Positions 1-9,024 of a DNA stretch of 64,000 nucleotides are shown here, one piece after another. The stretch covers positions 62,001 to 126,000 of the forward strand of contig CAVWAJ010000014.1 of assembly GCA_963752965.1 (NCBI GenBank), written 5' to 3'. The stretch comes from QHXW01 sp963752965. Lineage in GTDB: Bacteria; Acidobacteriota; Terriglobia; Bryobacterales; Bryobacteraceae. The translations under genes and the position numbers were made by a program. Under the pieces are notes generated by a model. The model did not search any database and was not told the DNA's origin. It was given only the letters and a program-made list of their open reading frames with translations. Numbering within the stretch: position 1 is the stretch's first letter; the number at the start of each line of letters is the position of its first letter.

Positions 1-600
1 CTTCTCAAGCCTGTATTCGCTCACATCCGTGATAAGGACCTTCGCGGCACCCGAGGCGCGCGCGGCCTGCGCTACCATGTTGCCGATCGTCCCCGCACCG
101 AGCACCGCAACATTCTTTCCCCGTATATCCCCAAATCGTGAGAGCGCATGCACCGCCACTGACAGCGGCTCGATCATGGCCGCCTGGTCGATACCGACCG
201 AGTCGGGCACATGCAGCGTCATAGCAGCTTGGACGGGGAAGAACTCCTGCGCAGCACCTCCGGTCTGAAAGCCCATGACCTTGAGAGAGTCGCAGATATT
301 GTACATGCCGGTGCGGCACGGATAGCAGGTGCCGCAAGTGACCTGGGGCATGAACACCACGCGGTCGCCAGGAGCGAAGGAGTGGACAGCCGGGCCCGTC
401 GAGTCCACGACGCCGGCGACTTCATGGCCCTGAACAACTGGGTAGCTGGTATAAGGATGCAGTCCGTGATAAACGTGGATGTCCGAGCCACAGATGCCGA
501 TCCGGCGAACGCGCACTAGCACCTCGCCCTCGCGCGGAATCGGTTTTTCGACCTGGCGGATCTCGATCCGGCCGGGCGCCATCATCACCGCCTGTTTCAT
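1..600 (-). CDS. Zinc-dependent alcohol/polyol dehydrogenase, 5' part
   Basis: The frame stays open from an ATG at 600 to the left edge (200 codons), so the C-terminus lies outside the window. The protein is a medium-chain dehydrogenase that oxidises an alcohol or polyol with NAD(P). Visible are catalytic-zinc residues Cys37 and His59-Glu60 (GHEVAGVV), the structural-zinc set Cys89, Cys92, Cys95 and Cys103, Glu144, and the start of the Rossmann fold with GAGTIG at 168-173. The family is seen directly. Sorbitol/threonine-dehydrogenase-like specificity is inference. It is divergent from the TonB receptor locus on its right, with about 520 bp between them. Confidence 0.9.
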   Translation of the reverse strand, partial: MKQAVMMAPGRIEIRQVEKPIPREGEVLVRVRRIGICGSDIHVYHGLHPYTSYPVVQGHEVAGVVDSTGPAVHSFAPGDRVVFMPQVTCGTCYPCRTGMYNICDSLKVMGFQTGGAAQEFFPVQAAMTLHVPDSVGIDQAAMIEPLSVAVHALSRFGDIRGKNVAVLGAGTIGNMVAQAARASGAAKVLITDVSEYRLEK

Positions 601-1119
601 CACGTTATTTGTATAGCACGGGACAGCATTCTTGCATGCTTCCTGTTCGAGTGTTGCGATCTATCACGCCGCCCGCATGAAGGAATCGGAATCAAAGCAA
701 CCTCAGCCGTTATTCCCATGGCCTCTCTCTGTCCTCCGAGCGGGAGTGTTCTTCCAGGCGAAGGCACGATTGGACCGCCTGTCCCCCCGGGAGACCTTTG
801 CTGCCAAAACTGTGTTGCTTTGACATTCGCTGGCCCGCTGGCTTGACAACGATACAATTGTAATATAATATTGCCCTACAACGTAACAGCCTGGCGGCCG
901 AAAGGGGGCGTTTTCAGTGTTGGAATTTGGTCAACAACTGGGTGCCGAGCCTCACGTGCAACGCCCAGCAACAACAACGAACGCAATCCAAGCCCGGTAT
1001 CGCGACCTAACTATAGAGAATAGGGCTGCGCTTGCACTTAACGGACAGTATGTACGATCAGCCTGGGCTATTGTCGGTCATCGCTACTTTTGGTCTGGGC
1101 TGACTGTGGGAGGTACTAA
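601..1119. other. Intergenic region between divergent genes
   Basis: About 520 bp with no convincing gene. Short open frames here lack family resemblance and ribosome sites. It must hold the divergent promoters of the dehydrogenase and the TonB receptor; one good candidate for the receptor lies at 843-869. Confidence 0.6.
843..869 (+). promoter_or_regulatory. Candidate sigma70-type promoter of the TonB receptor locus
   Basis: A perfect TTGACA at 843-848 and TATAAT at 864-869, in an AT-rich patch unlike its surroundings. The spacer is 15 nt, shorter than the usual 16-18, so the call is moderate. It lies about 250 bp upstream of the receptor start, which implies a long leader. Confidence 0.5.
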
Positions 1120-4100
1120 ATGCAACGACGTTACAACCCGTTGGCGGGCAGCTTTCTATTGATTTTCGGCGTATTCTTCTGCTCTAGCGTAGTCTGGGCG
1201 GACGTGACCGGATCAATACTGGGCATCGTGCGCGATAAGACGCAGGCCATAGTTGCCGGCGTGCACATCGTGGCCACCAACGTAGAAACCAATTTCAGTA
1301 AGGAAACCATAACGGAGCCCGACGGGCAATATCGGATACTGGCGCTGCCCACTGGCACGTACCGAGTAACCGCTACTGCTTCCGGCTTCCAGCAGTTCAC
1401 GGCCACCGCTGTCGACCTGAAGGTGAACGACCAACTACGCATCGACATCGTGCTCGAAGTTGGCAGCGTACAGCAACAGATTAGCGTCCAGGCCAATGCG
1501 ATGCAAGTGGAGACTGAGAGCACGCAACTCGGCAGCGTAATTGAAACGCAGACAATCCTCGCGATGCCGTTGAACGGGCGCAGCTATCTCGACCTGCTTC
1601 CGCTGCAGGTCGGTGTCGTGCCCGTCACGTCGGGCACCGTTCCCAACGACCGTCCAGTCTCCGGCATGTTTGCAAATCCAGGCAACGTGTCGGTTAACGG
1701 CCAGCCGGAGAGCGCAAACGCTTTTCTCGTTAATGGCGGCGACGTGAGTGAGACCAAGAACATGGGTGCCGGACTTATCCCGAATCTGGATTCCATCCAG
1801 GAATTCCGGCTCATCACCAATAGCTACGACGCCGAGTACGGAAGATTCAGCGGCGCGGTGATGAATGCCGTCACCAAGTCCGGGACAAATAGCATTCATG
1901 GAGATGTCTTTGAGTTTCTGCGTAACGACAAGCTCGATGCGCGCAATTTCTTCGATCCTACAAAGGCGGAATTGCGACAGAACCAGTTCGGCTACGCCGT
2001 CGGTGGACCGGCCTGGAGGAACAAGCTGTTCTGGTTCTCGGACTACCAGGGGACGCGCAACGTTTCGGGCGCTAGCACGGGCTTACTCCAGCTGCCTACA
2101 ACGGCCCAACGCCAGGGCATTTTCGATCCTTCCACCCTCACCGGCTCGGTCAACGGCAACTACTGGGCCCAAGTGCTAACTCAACGTCTGGGATACGCGG
2201 TACAGAGTGGGGAACCATACAGCTCACCTAGCTGCACGCTCACGTCGGACTGCGTGTTTCCCGGCGGCGTGATCCCGCAGCGGGCTTTTGACAAGCCGTC
2301 TGCCAACATGCTGCCCTACATCCCTGTCGGTAATCTTTCTCCGAGTCAGGGTCTCTACGCTGATGATAGTCAGAAAGCGCCGATTGTGGATACCAAGCTA
2401 GGACAACGTGTCGATTTCGTAAATCAAAAGACTGGCAACTGGTCCTTCTACTACCACTACGACGATTCGACTACGACCACCCCGCTCAATGCCAGCTTTC
2501 CGGGCTTTCCCAGCATCACGCCCGAGCGTGCACAAATGGTCACGATGAGCAACACTAAGACTCTCAGTCCCACAGCAGTCAATGAATTCAGGCTGAGCTT
2601 CTTCCGCACATCCACCACAACCAATATCCCCACCGGCGGCTATGCCAAGCTCTCCGATCTGGGATTTACGACCGGTGTCGGCACTCTCGGCATTGTCCCT
2701 TCCGGTCCTGCTGGCTATCCGCAAATGCCGCCGTGGATCCAGTTCAACAATTTCACGTTCGGCCCCAATCAGCTCACTTTGAGACAGGCCAATAATACCT
2801 GGCACGCCAGTAATTCCTTTTCCAAAGTTGCGGGCGCTCATACGCTCAAGGTCGGCGGGGACTTCCGCTATTACCAACTCAACGTACGCAATGTATGCTG
2901 TACCGACGGTGGTTTTTTCTTTAGCGGTGGCGAAACTGGCAGTGATATTGCCGACTTTCTACTGGGCGCACCCGACGGCTTCTTCCAGGCCTCGGAGCAG
3001 TTTCTAAACAACCGCAGCCGTTACGCGGGTGTCTTCGTTCAGGATTCCTGGAAGGTGAAACCCAACCTGACCTTGAACCTCGGCTTGCGCTGGGAAGTGA
3101 GTATGCCTTGGTACGATACGCAAGGCGAACTGGAGACCCTCGTACCCGGCGCGCAGTCGCAGTTGTTCCCCTTGTCTCCCAAAGGTTATCTAGTGCCCGG
3201 CGATCCGGGTGTCCCCAGCACCATATCCCCGACGCGGTGGGATACCTTCGCTCCGCGTATCGGCGTGGCTTATTCTCCCAGCTTCACGGGTGGCATCCTA
3301 GGTAAGCTACTCGGAGGTCCTGGAAAAACCAGCATTCGCGCCGCCTACGGTATTTACTATTTGTCCCAAGCGGACCTTGGCAATTTCGGCGTAATTGGCG
3401 ACCCGCCCTTCGGCATGTGGTGGTCCAGTTCGGCTCCGCCGCTTCTGGATACTCCATACCTCACCCGTTCTGACGGAGTCTCACAAGGGCAGAAGTTCCC
3501 GTTCACTCCGCCGGTCCCGGGTAGTGCGGCCACCAAGGCGCTCGATTTCAGGCAATTTGAACCCCTCTGGAGCCCCGGTTACTCGAACCAAAATAAGCTC
3601 ACGTACGCCGAGCACTACAATTTCTCGATACAGCGCGAGCTTTCAAAATCGACGGTACTGACCGCCGCGTTTGTGGGAACTCAAGGCCACCATCTTCTGA
3701 CCAACTTCGGTCTGGAGGGGGGTAGTGCAGCGCTTTGCAACCAGTTGAACGCTGAAGGTGCTACACCGCAGTGCGGTCCTTTCGGCGAAGCTACTGCCTA
3801 CGCTCTCCCGAATGGCTCCCAGGTCTACGGCACTATGCTTCCAACTACGAATCCGGGAATCTCGAATCAGGCACTCGGCACTGTCGCATTTGGCAATGCG
3901 AATGTGATGTCCGACATCGCTAACTCGAACTACAATGCGCTCCAGGTGTCGGTGGAGCGCAAGGCGGCTGATGTGACGTTTCTGGGAGCGTACACGTTCT
4001 CCAAGTCGATTGACAACGCCCAAGGCCTGAATCCATGGAATTTCAATCTTACCCGTGTCCTTTCGCCGTTCGACATGACTCACAATTTCGTGGCCAGCTA

Positions 4101-4608
4101 CACTTGGGCCGTCCCGTTCGATCGGGGCTTCAGCAGCCTGCCGAAGCGCCTCACGCAAGGGTGGGATATCTCCGGCATCACCCGCTTTACAACTGGTTTT
4201 CCCATCACGCTCAGCCAATCGGGGGATCTGGCCATGACGGGCCTAGGCCTCGATTATCCGAATGTCGTGGGACCGGTCGTCACTCAAAATCCCCGGAAGT
4301 CGGGCCCGAACGGTCCGAACACATACTTCCTCCCGAGTGCGTTCGCTTCCGAGCAGCTTGGAGTCATCGGCGATGCCGCTCCCAGGTTCTTCCATGGGCC
4401 AGGGATTATCAACACTGACTTCGGAATCACAAAACTGGTCCCGATCACCGAATCAATGGCGATTCAACTCCGTGGTGAATTCTTCAACGTCTTCAACCAT
4501 GCCAACTTCAATACTCCGGTAGGTAATTTCGCCAGCGGCCAGTTCGGGGAGGTGACCAGCGCCAGGGCTCCCCGTATCGGACAGGTTAGCGCGAAGTTCA
4601 TTTGGTAA
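1120..4608 (+). CDS. TonB-dependent receptor with N-terminal carboxypeptidase-regulatory domain
   Basis: A 1162-residue outer-membrane receptor of the acidobacterial (Oar-like) type, expected to import a bulky substrate using TonB energy. It has a hydrophobic signal peptide (about 1-27, ending VVWA), a carboxypeptidase-regulatory-like beta-sandwich (about 28-110, with the GTYRVTATASGF signature), a plug domain (about 115-240, PLNGRSYLDLL), and a long beta-barrel ending in an aromatic residue (KFIW). The ATG at 1120 is preceded by GGGAGG at 6-nt spacing. It is the first gene of a run with two cupins, a GH5 enzyme, a GATase-like protein and a DUF362 protein. The imported substrate is not known; a sugar polymer or aromatic glycoside is inference from the neighbours. 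Confidence 0.9.
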   Translation: MQRRYNPLAGSFLLIFGVFFCSSVVWADVTGSILGIVRDKTQAIVAGVHIVATNVETNFSKETITEPDGQYRILALPTGTYRVTATASGFQQFTATAVDLKVNDQLRIDIVLEVGSVQQQISVQANAMQVETESTQLGSVIETQTILAMPLNGRSYLDLLPLQVGVVPVTSGTVPNDRPVSGMFANPGNVSVNGQPESANAFLVNGGDVSETKNMGAGLIPNLDSIQEFRLITNSYDAEYGRFSGAVMNAVTKSGTNSIHGDVFEFLRNDKLDARNFFDPTKAELRQNQFGYAVGGPAWRNKLFWFSDYQGTRNVSGASTGLLQLPTTAQRQGIFDPSTLTGSVNGNYWAQVLTQRLGYAVQSGEPYSSPSCTLTSDCVFPGGVIPQRAFDKPSANMLPYIPVGNLSPSQGLYADDSQKAPIVDTKLGQRVDFVNQKTGNWSFYYHYDDSTTTTPLNASFPGFPSITPERAQMVTMSNTKTLSPTAVNEFRLSFFRTSTTTNIPTGGYAKLSDLGFTTGVGTLGIVPSGPAGYPQMPPWIQFNNFTFGPNQLTLRQANNTWHASNSFSKVAGAHTLKVGGDFRYYQLNVRNVCCTDGGFFFSGGETGSDIADFLLGAPDGFFQASEQFLNNRSRYAGVFVQDSWKVKPNLTLNLGLRWEVSMPWYDTQGELETLVPGAQSQLFPLSPKGYLVPGDPGVPSTISPTRWDTFAPRIGVAYSPSFTGGILGKLLGGPGKTSIRAAYGIYYLSQADLGNFGVIGDPPFGMWWSSSAPPLLDTPYLTRSDGVSQGQKFPFTPPVPGSAATKALDFRQFEPLWSPGYSNQNKLTYAEHYNFSIQRELSKSTVLTAAFVGTQGHHLLTNFGLEGGSAALCNQLNAEGATPQCGPFGEATAYALPNGSQVYGTMLPTTNPGISNQALGTVAFGNANVMSDIANSNYNALQVSVERKAADVTFLGAYTFSKSIDNAQGLNPWNFNLTRVLSPFDMTHNFVASYTWAVPFDRGFSSLPKRLTQGWDISGITRFTTGFPITLSQSGDLAMTGLGLDYPNVVGPVVTQNPRKSGPNGPNTYFLPSAFASEQLGVIGDAAPRFFHGPGIINTDFGITKLVPITESMAIQLRGEFFNVFNHANFNTPVGNFASGQFGEVTSARAPRIGQVSAKFIW

Positions 4609-4633
4609 GTACCCGAGTGGCGTCCCACTTTGC

Positions 4634-4660
4634 GGGAGCGGCCGCAGCATCGCCGCTCCC
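4634..4660 (+). terminator. GC-rich hairpin after the TonB receptor
   Basis: A 9-bp perfect stem (GGGAGCGGC with GCCGCTCCC) and a 9-nt loop, 26 bp after the receptor stop and 48 bp before the next start. No T-tract follows, so it is more likely an mRNA-stability or attenuation element than a classical terminator. Confidence 0.35.
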
Positions 4661-4707
4661 TGCGCGCCTCTGTACGCGAAGCAACATTCTTTGAGAGGAG
4701 TATTTCC

Positions 4708-5556
4708 ATGATCCGCAGGTTGATGGTTTCTGCAATCGCAGTGTTGACGTCGCTCACGCCGCTCGCGCTGGCACAACAGTCAGAGAGTGAGCGCATCGAC
4801 ATGTACTTTGGCGATTGGCACACTTCCGCGCCCCACATGACGCACGGCGTGCTGGAGCAGCGTGACATTCTCACGCGTGGTGACCCGTATCACCCCACAA
4901 CCAAGGGTGCCGTTCTCCAGTTCATTAATTCATATTCGTATGCGACATTGGCGGCCGGTGCCTCGACTCAGCCGACGGCTCTGACAGGGCAACAGGAGAT
5001 TTACTTCTTTGTTTCGGGCCGCGGGATTGCGACTGGGGGCGGTGTAACCGCGGATCTATTTCAGAACATCGCAATCCTGATGCCTGCGAATCTTGAATTC
5101 ACGCTCAAGAATACCGGAGCTGAGCCACTGGCGATGTACATCATAAACGAGCCGACACCTCCAGGTTTTCGGCCGAACGATAAGATGCTGGTGCGAGATG
5201 AAAACACTCTTCCCATCGCGACCAGTGATGCGTTGTGGTGTCACATCGATAAGATGCTGTTCGTCGCCGCCGACGGGCTGGGTACGCTCGAAAGCGTCTT
5301 GACCTTGACTCTCGATTCTTTGACAATTGCGCAACCGCACCTTGTCGATCACAACGACATCGAGGAAGTGTGGGCTGCTCTAGAAGGTACTAGCGTCGCC
5401 TTCATCAGCAATCAGCTACGAAAACAGCCACCTGGTGTTGCGTATCTCCACATCCCTGACAACAAGACTCCTCATAGCAATATCAATTACATGGAGAACG
5501 GGCAGGTCAAATTCCTATACTTCGCCCGGTACCATCCTCACGAAACCAGAAAGTGA
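4708..5556 (+). CDS. Secreted bicupin protein (first paralogue)
   Basis: A 282-residue protein with a signal peptide (about 1-22, cleavage after LALA) and two cupin-like halves, the first around 75-150 (GQQEIYFFVSGRG), the second around 200-280 (HNDIEEVWAALEGTS). Cupins bind metals and small molecules or act as isomerases and dioxygenases; here the role is unknown. The start at 4708 is chosen for its GAGGAG ribosome site and leader peptide; a longer in-frame extension to 4630 has neither. The second cupin motif keeps His and Glu, but the matching region of the paralogue (HTHPPGHEEIW) has more histidines, so metal binding may differ. It is 24 bp upstream of the paralogue at 5581. Confidence 0.8.
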   Translation: MIRRLMVSAIAVLTSLTPLALAQQSESERIDMYFGDWHTSAPHMTHGVLEQRDILTRGDPYHPTTKGAVLQFINSYSYATLAAGASTQPTALTGQQEIYFFVSGRGIATGGGVTADLFQNIAILMPANLEFTLKNTGAEPLAMYIINEPTPPGFRPNDKMLVRDENTLPIATSDALWCHIDKMLFVAADGLGTLESVLTLTLDSLTIAQPHLVDHNDIEEVWAALEGTSVAFISNQLRKQPPGVAYLHIPDNKTPHSNINYMENGQVKFLYFARYHPHETRK

Positions 5557-5580
5557 AAGGGAGTTAAAGGAGATTGACTT

Positions 5581-6540
5581 ATGACTAACCGATCGCTCGC
5601 CATCTTAATAATGTCGCCCTTGGTTTTGACTCTTGCGCCGCTGTCGGCGCAACAGACAGTAACCCCTGGGGCGACTGCTTCTGTAGCGTCCGGGAGAAGA
5701 TCGCCGAGCGCGGGTGGAAACTCGTTTGATAGTCCCGGGGACATAAAGTATCAAAAGAACAGGGACTTACTGGACAGAAGAATCGACCTGTTTATGGCCG
5801 ACTGGCACGAATCCATGCCGCGCTACACGCATGGTTCACTGGTTGTGCGCGACATTTTAACTCGCGGAGACAACTTCTCTCCGCCGCAGAGAGGTGCCAT
5901 CCTCCAGCGCGCGAATTTTCTGGCCTATGCGACGCTTGCCGCCCATGCGTCCACGATACCTTCACGATTATCCGGCCAGCAGGAGGTCTTTTACATCCTC
6001 TCGGGGAACGGAGTCGTTACAGCCGGTGGCGTCACCGCTGAGATTCACCGGGACATTGCCGTTTTTATACCCGCTGAACTGGAGTTCGTGATGCGAAGCA
6101 CCAGCGGCGAACCCGTCACGATGTATATCATCAACGAGCCCACACCGCCCAACTTCCACCCGAAAGACAAGATGGCGGTCACAAATGAGAGAGAACGCAA
6201 ACCGGGTAGCCCCTATGACTCTTCGCCGTACACTCTGCCCGGCGCAGCAGGCCATTGGGCGCATATAACGAGAGGGCTGTTCGGCAAATCCGATGGGCTC
6301 GCAACGCTGGGCGGTGTGATCACCGTAACGCTCAATCCGATGACCATGGGCGAACCGCATACACATCCCCCGGGGCACGAAGAGATCTGGGCAGCCATCG
6401 AAGGAACTAGCCTCGCGTTTCTGGGGACGGAACTGCGGCTACAGCGTCCGGGGATGGCGTTTATGTTGCGAACGGACTCCATGATGACGCACTCCAATAT
6501 CAATGTGGGCGACACTCCCGTGAAATTCCTCTGGTTCTAG
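5581..6540 (+). CDS. Secreted bicupin protein (second paralogue)
   Basis: A 319-residue paralogue of the preceding gene, sharing the DWHxSxPxxTHG, GQQEVFYILSGNG and MYIINEPTPP blocks. It has a signal peptide (about 1-23) and a linker of some 40 residues absent from its neighbour. The C-terminal cupin contains HTHPPGHEE, a standard metal-binding arrangement, better preserved than in the first copy. The start follows AAAGGAG with about 9-nt spacing. The pair probably arose by tandem duplication, with one copy drifting in its metal site. Confidence 0.8.
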   Translation: MTNRSLAILIMSPLVLTLAPLSAQQTVTPGATASVASGRRSPSAGGNSFDSPGDIKYQKNRDLLDRRIDLFMADWHESMPRYTHGSLVVRDILTRGDNFSPPQRGAILQRANFLAYATLAAHASTIPSRLSGQQEVFYILSGNGVVTAGGVTAEIHRDIAVFIPAELEFVMRSTSGEPVTMYIINEPTPPNFHPKDKMAVTNERERKPGSPYDSSPYTLPGAAGHWAHITRGLFGKSDGLATLGGVITVTLNPMTMGEPHTHPPGHEEIWAAIEGTSLAFLGTELRLQRPGMAFMLRTDSMMTHSNINVGDTPVKFLWF

Positions 6541-6548
6541 GAGGATCT

Positions 6549-7760
6549 ATGACTCTTCGACGCCTTATAGTCCTTTGTCTCATGCTGTTGTTGCTGGGAA
6601 CTCCGGCAGCCTATTCGCAGTTTGCGCAAGCGCGGGCAACGGAGATTGTGGATGGCTCCGGCAAGCCGATCCTGATCCGCGGGATCAACATGGCCAACTG
6701 GCTGTTGCTGGAAGGATACCTCTGGGGCTTCGGGGGTATCACGCAGTACATGACGGAAGTTGAGGCAATGGCTGCGGATTTGATGGGACCAACCCAGGCG
6801 AAGGCCTTCTGGCACGCCTATCGGCAGAACTTCGTCTCTGAGCAGGACGTCCATCGTATCCATCGGGATGGATTCAACGTCATCAGAATTCCATTGCACA
6901 GCAAGTTCTTTCAGACCGATGACGCGGAAGGCTTCCAACTCATCGATCAACTTTCTCAGTGGAGCCGCAAGGAGCACATCTATCTCATCCTGGTCCTGCA
7001 GGGCGGCGTCGGCGGCATAACCGGAGAGGCGAGCGATGATGGTCCAGGTTATCCATGGTTGCTGAAGGACGCAGGTGCACAGCAGGAAACAGCTGCCGCG
7101 TGGCAACGGATCGCCCGCCACTACCGGAACGATCCCACCATCCTGGGCTACGACCTTCTGAATGAGCCAATGCTCTGGTCAGGACATTCTTATCTTGACT
7201 CGCTCCTGGAACCGGAATACCGTCGTTTGACTGCGGCCATCCGAGAGGTCGACACCAACCACATCCTGATTCTGCAACCTCCTCGTGGGCACTTCACCGT
7301 TTTCGGCAAGCCCTTCGACCGGAATACCGTCTACAGCTTTCACAGCTACAGCGCGACGCCGCGCGAAGAATTTCTCCGCCCATACCTGGACTTTCGTGAG
7401 AAGTATCAGGTGCCGCTCCTCTTCGCTGAGATCTATACCGAGAGCGCGCCGGAGTGGGTAGGGGCCCACGCACACTTGGCTGAGCAACACGACATCGGCT
7501 GGATCATCTGGCCATATAAGAGAATGCTAGGCGACTCAACTGCGCCTTTTACTTTCCCATCACCTCCAGCCTGGCAGAGTATTATCACTTTCGCGCATAC
7601 GTCGCGCACTGATCGGGACATCAGGGACAAGAATGCCGTGCGGCCGGAACAGAGAGTCATCGATGAAATTTTCAACGAACTTCTCGAAGACGAGAAGGAT
7701 GTGCACATTACCGAGCACCCCGAGATCCTTCTCGAGCTCCCGGGCATTTCCGCCCACTGA
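6549..7760 (+). CDS. Secreted glycoside hydrolase family 5 (cellulase-like)
   Basis: A 403-residue hydrolase with a signal peptide (about 1-23) and a TIM-barrel GH5 domain. The N-terminal RGINMANWLLLEGY block, the acid/base glutamate in LLNEP (Glu206), FHSY (His265) and the likely nucleophile Glu294 in LLFAEIY are all visible. GH5 enzymes hydrolyse beta-glycosidic bonds, from cellulose and mannan to small glycosides; specificity cannot be read here. The start lies after AGGAGGATCT, 8 bp after the second cupin stop, so it is in the same transcript. Confidence 0.85.
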   Translation: MTLRRLIVLCLMLLLLGTPAAYSQFAQARATEIVDGSGKPILIRGINMANWLLLEGYLWGFGGITQYMTEVEAMAADLMGPTQAKAFWHAYRQNFVSEQDVHRIHRDGFNVIRIPLHSKFFQTDDAEGFQLIDQLSQWSRKEHIYLILVLQGGVGGITGEASDDGPGYPWLLKDAGAQQETAAAWQRIARHYRNDPTILGYDLLNEPMLWSGHSYLDSLLEPEYRRLTAAIREVDTNHILILQPPRGHFTVFGKPFDRNTVYSFHSYSATPREEFLRPYLDFREKYQVPLLFAEIYTESAPEWVGAHAHLAEQHDIGWIIWPYKRMLGDSTAPFTFPSPPAWQSIITFAHTSRTDRDIRDKNAVRPEQRVIDEIFNELLEDEKDVHITEHPEILLELPGISAH

Positions 7761-7784
7761 TGTATGGAATTGAGGTGGAATCCA

Positions 7785-8993
7785 ATGTGGTGGCCGAAGG
7801 GATGGAAGGATCCATCCGCTTTGGCGCTGCTAAAAGATACATGCATCAACTACCTATTGATTGAAGACGGCGCCGGGCTGGATGCTGTCGCCGCGCAAGC
7901 CCGCGAGAGTGGGATTGAGGTTGGAACGGCCTCCGCGGTGCCCAACGGAGTAAACATTGTCCAAGGCGAATGGCCGGGGATCAAGAAGTCTCGATCCGGT
8001 TCGAAAGACGTGGTTTCGGCCGGGCCCACCGGCGCTCCGTGGGTGGATTCCAACGGCTGGAAGATTCGTCTCGAATCCGCCATCCGGCCGGGATCGGCCA
8101 TCTGGGTCGATGCGGCCCCCAAAGATCCCAACCTGTCGCCCGACTCCTATGTGATAGGTGTGGCCGATTCTGCAACTTACGGTGGGCGATGGATTGTTTC
8201 GCTGGACGAGAACCTGGCAGCGGGGATTGCATCCCAAAAGCCCGAGGCGCTGGAAACGTGGAAGAAGCTGACCCAGGCGGTCGGCTTCTTTACCGCCCAC
8301 GCGAACTGGGTGAACTACGTTCCACAGGCGGTGGTCGGCGTCATCTCGGGCTTCAATGGCGACAACGAGTTTCTGGGCCAGGAACTGCTCAATCTGCTGG
8401 CCCGGACCAACGAGCAGTACCGAATCATCGTCAAAACGCAGGCTTCGTCGTCGTCGTTTGCCGATCTGAGGGCCGTCATTTACGCCGACGGAAATCCGCC
8501 GGCACCCGACCTGCGGAAGCAAGCCCTGACATTTGTTGAGGGTGGCGGGATGCTCATCGCTGGACCCAAGTGGGGTCCGGCACCCGGCACGCCCGCCCCC
8601 CATAGCAATCACCGCCGCTATTCCTCCCGCACGCTCGGGAAGGGTAAGGTGGCGATCGCCACATCCGACATGGATGACCCGTATGTCGTGGCAAATGATT
8701 CGGTTGTGCTGGTGAGTCACCGTCACGATCTGTTGCGTTTTTGGAACGGAGGCGCTTTCAGCTCGTTTTTCACCACGTCCCCTGACCGGAAGCAGTCCAT
8801 CGCCCAGATGCTCTTCTATGTGAAGAACCCCGACTCGGCGTCAGTCCGCATCGCAGGGCAGTACCGGAACGCCAAACTGTGGACTCCGGAGTCACCGACA
8901 TCAGTCCCGCTAACGATGGAGCCAGAGAAAGGCGCCGTAGAATTGCATTTGCCCCCGATTTCCCGTTACGCTGCTGTGGAGCTCGAACGTTGA
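7785..8993 (+). CDS. Protein of unknown function with GATase1/ThuA-like segment
   Basis: About 402 residues, no clear signal peptide. I do not recognise a named family. The segment LRKQALTFVEGGGMLIAGP (middle-to-C-terminal third) resembles the flavodoxin/GATase1-like fold seen in trehalose-utilisation and DUF4350-type proteins. The start at 7785 is preferred because GAGGTGG lies 6 nt upstream; an ATG at 7764, in the same frame, has no ribosome site. It sits between a GH5 enzyme and a DUF362 protein, 24 bp after the former, so a role in the same carbohydrate pathway is inferred. Confidence 0.6.
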   Translation: MWWPKGWKDPSALALLKDTCINYLLIEDGAGLDAVAAQARESGIEVGTASAVPNGVNIVQGEWPGIKKSRSGSKDVVSAGPTGAPWVDSNGWKIRLESAIRPGSAIWVDAAPKDPNLSPDSYVIGVADSATYGGRWIVSLDENLAAGIASQKPEALETWKKLTQAVGFFTAHANWVNYVPQAVVGVISGFNGDNEFLGQELLNLLARTNEQYRIIVKTQASSSSFADLRAVIYADGNPPAPDLRKQALTFVEGGGMLIAGPKWGPAPGTPAPHSNHRRYSSRTLGKGKVAIATSDMDDPYVVANDSVVLVSHRHDLLRFWNGGAFSSFFTTSPDRKQSIAQMLFYVKNPDSASVRIAGQYRNAKLWTPESPTSVPLTMEPEKGAVELHLPPISRYAAVELER

Positions 8994-9024
8994 TTCTGTC
9001 GAGCTGGAGAGAAAGGGCCCATCG

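Noticed and set aside
3643..4218. 191-codon minus-strand open frame
   Set aside because: Shadow of the TonB receptor beta-barrel.
7854..8726. 290-codon open frame on the minus strand
   Set aside because: It lies wholly antisense to the GATase-like gene and has no family resemblance or ribosome site; typical of GC-rich DNA.
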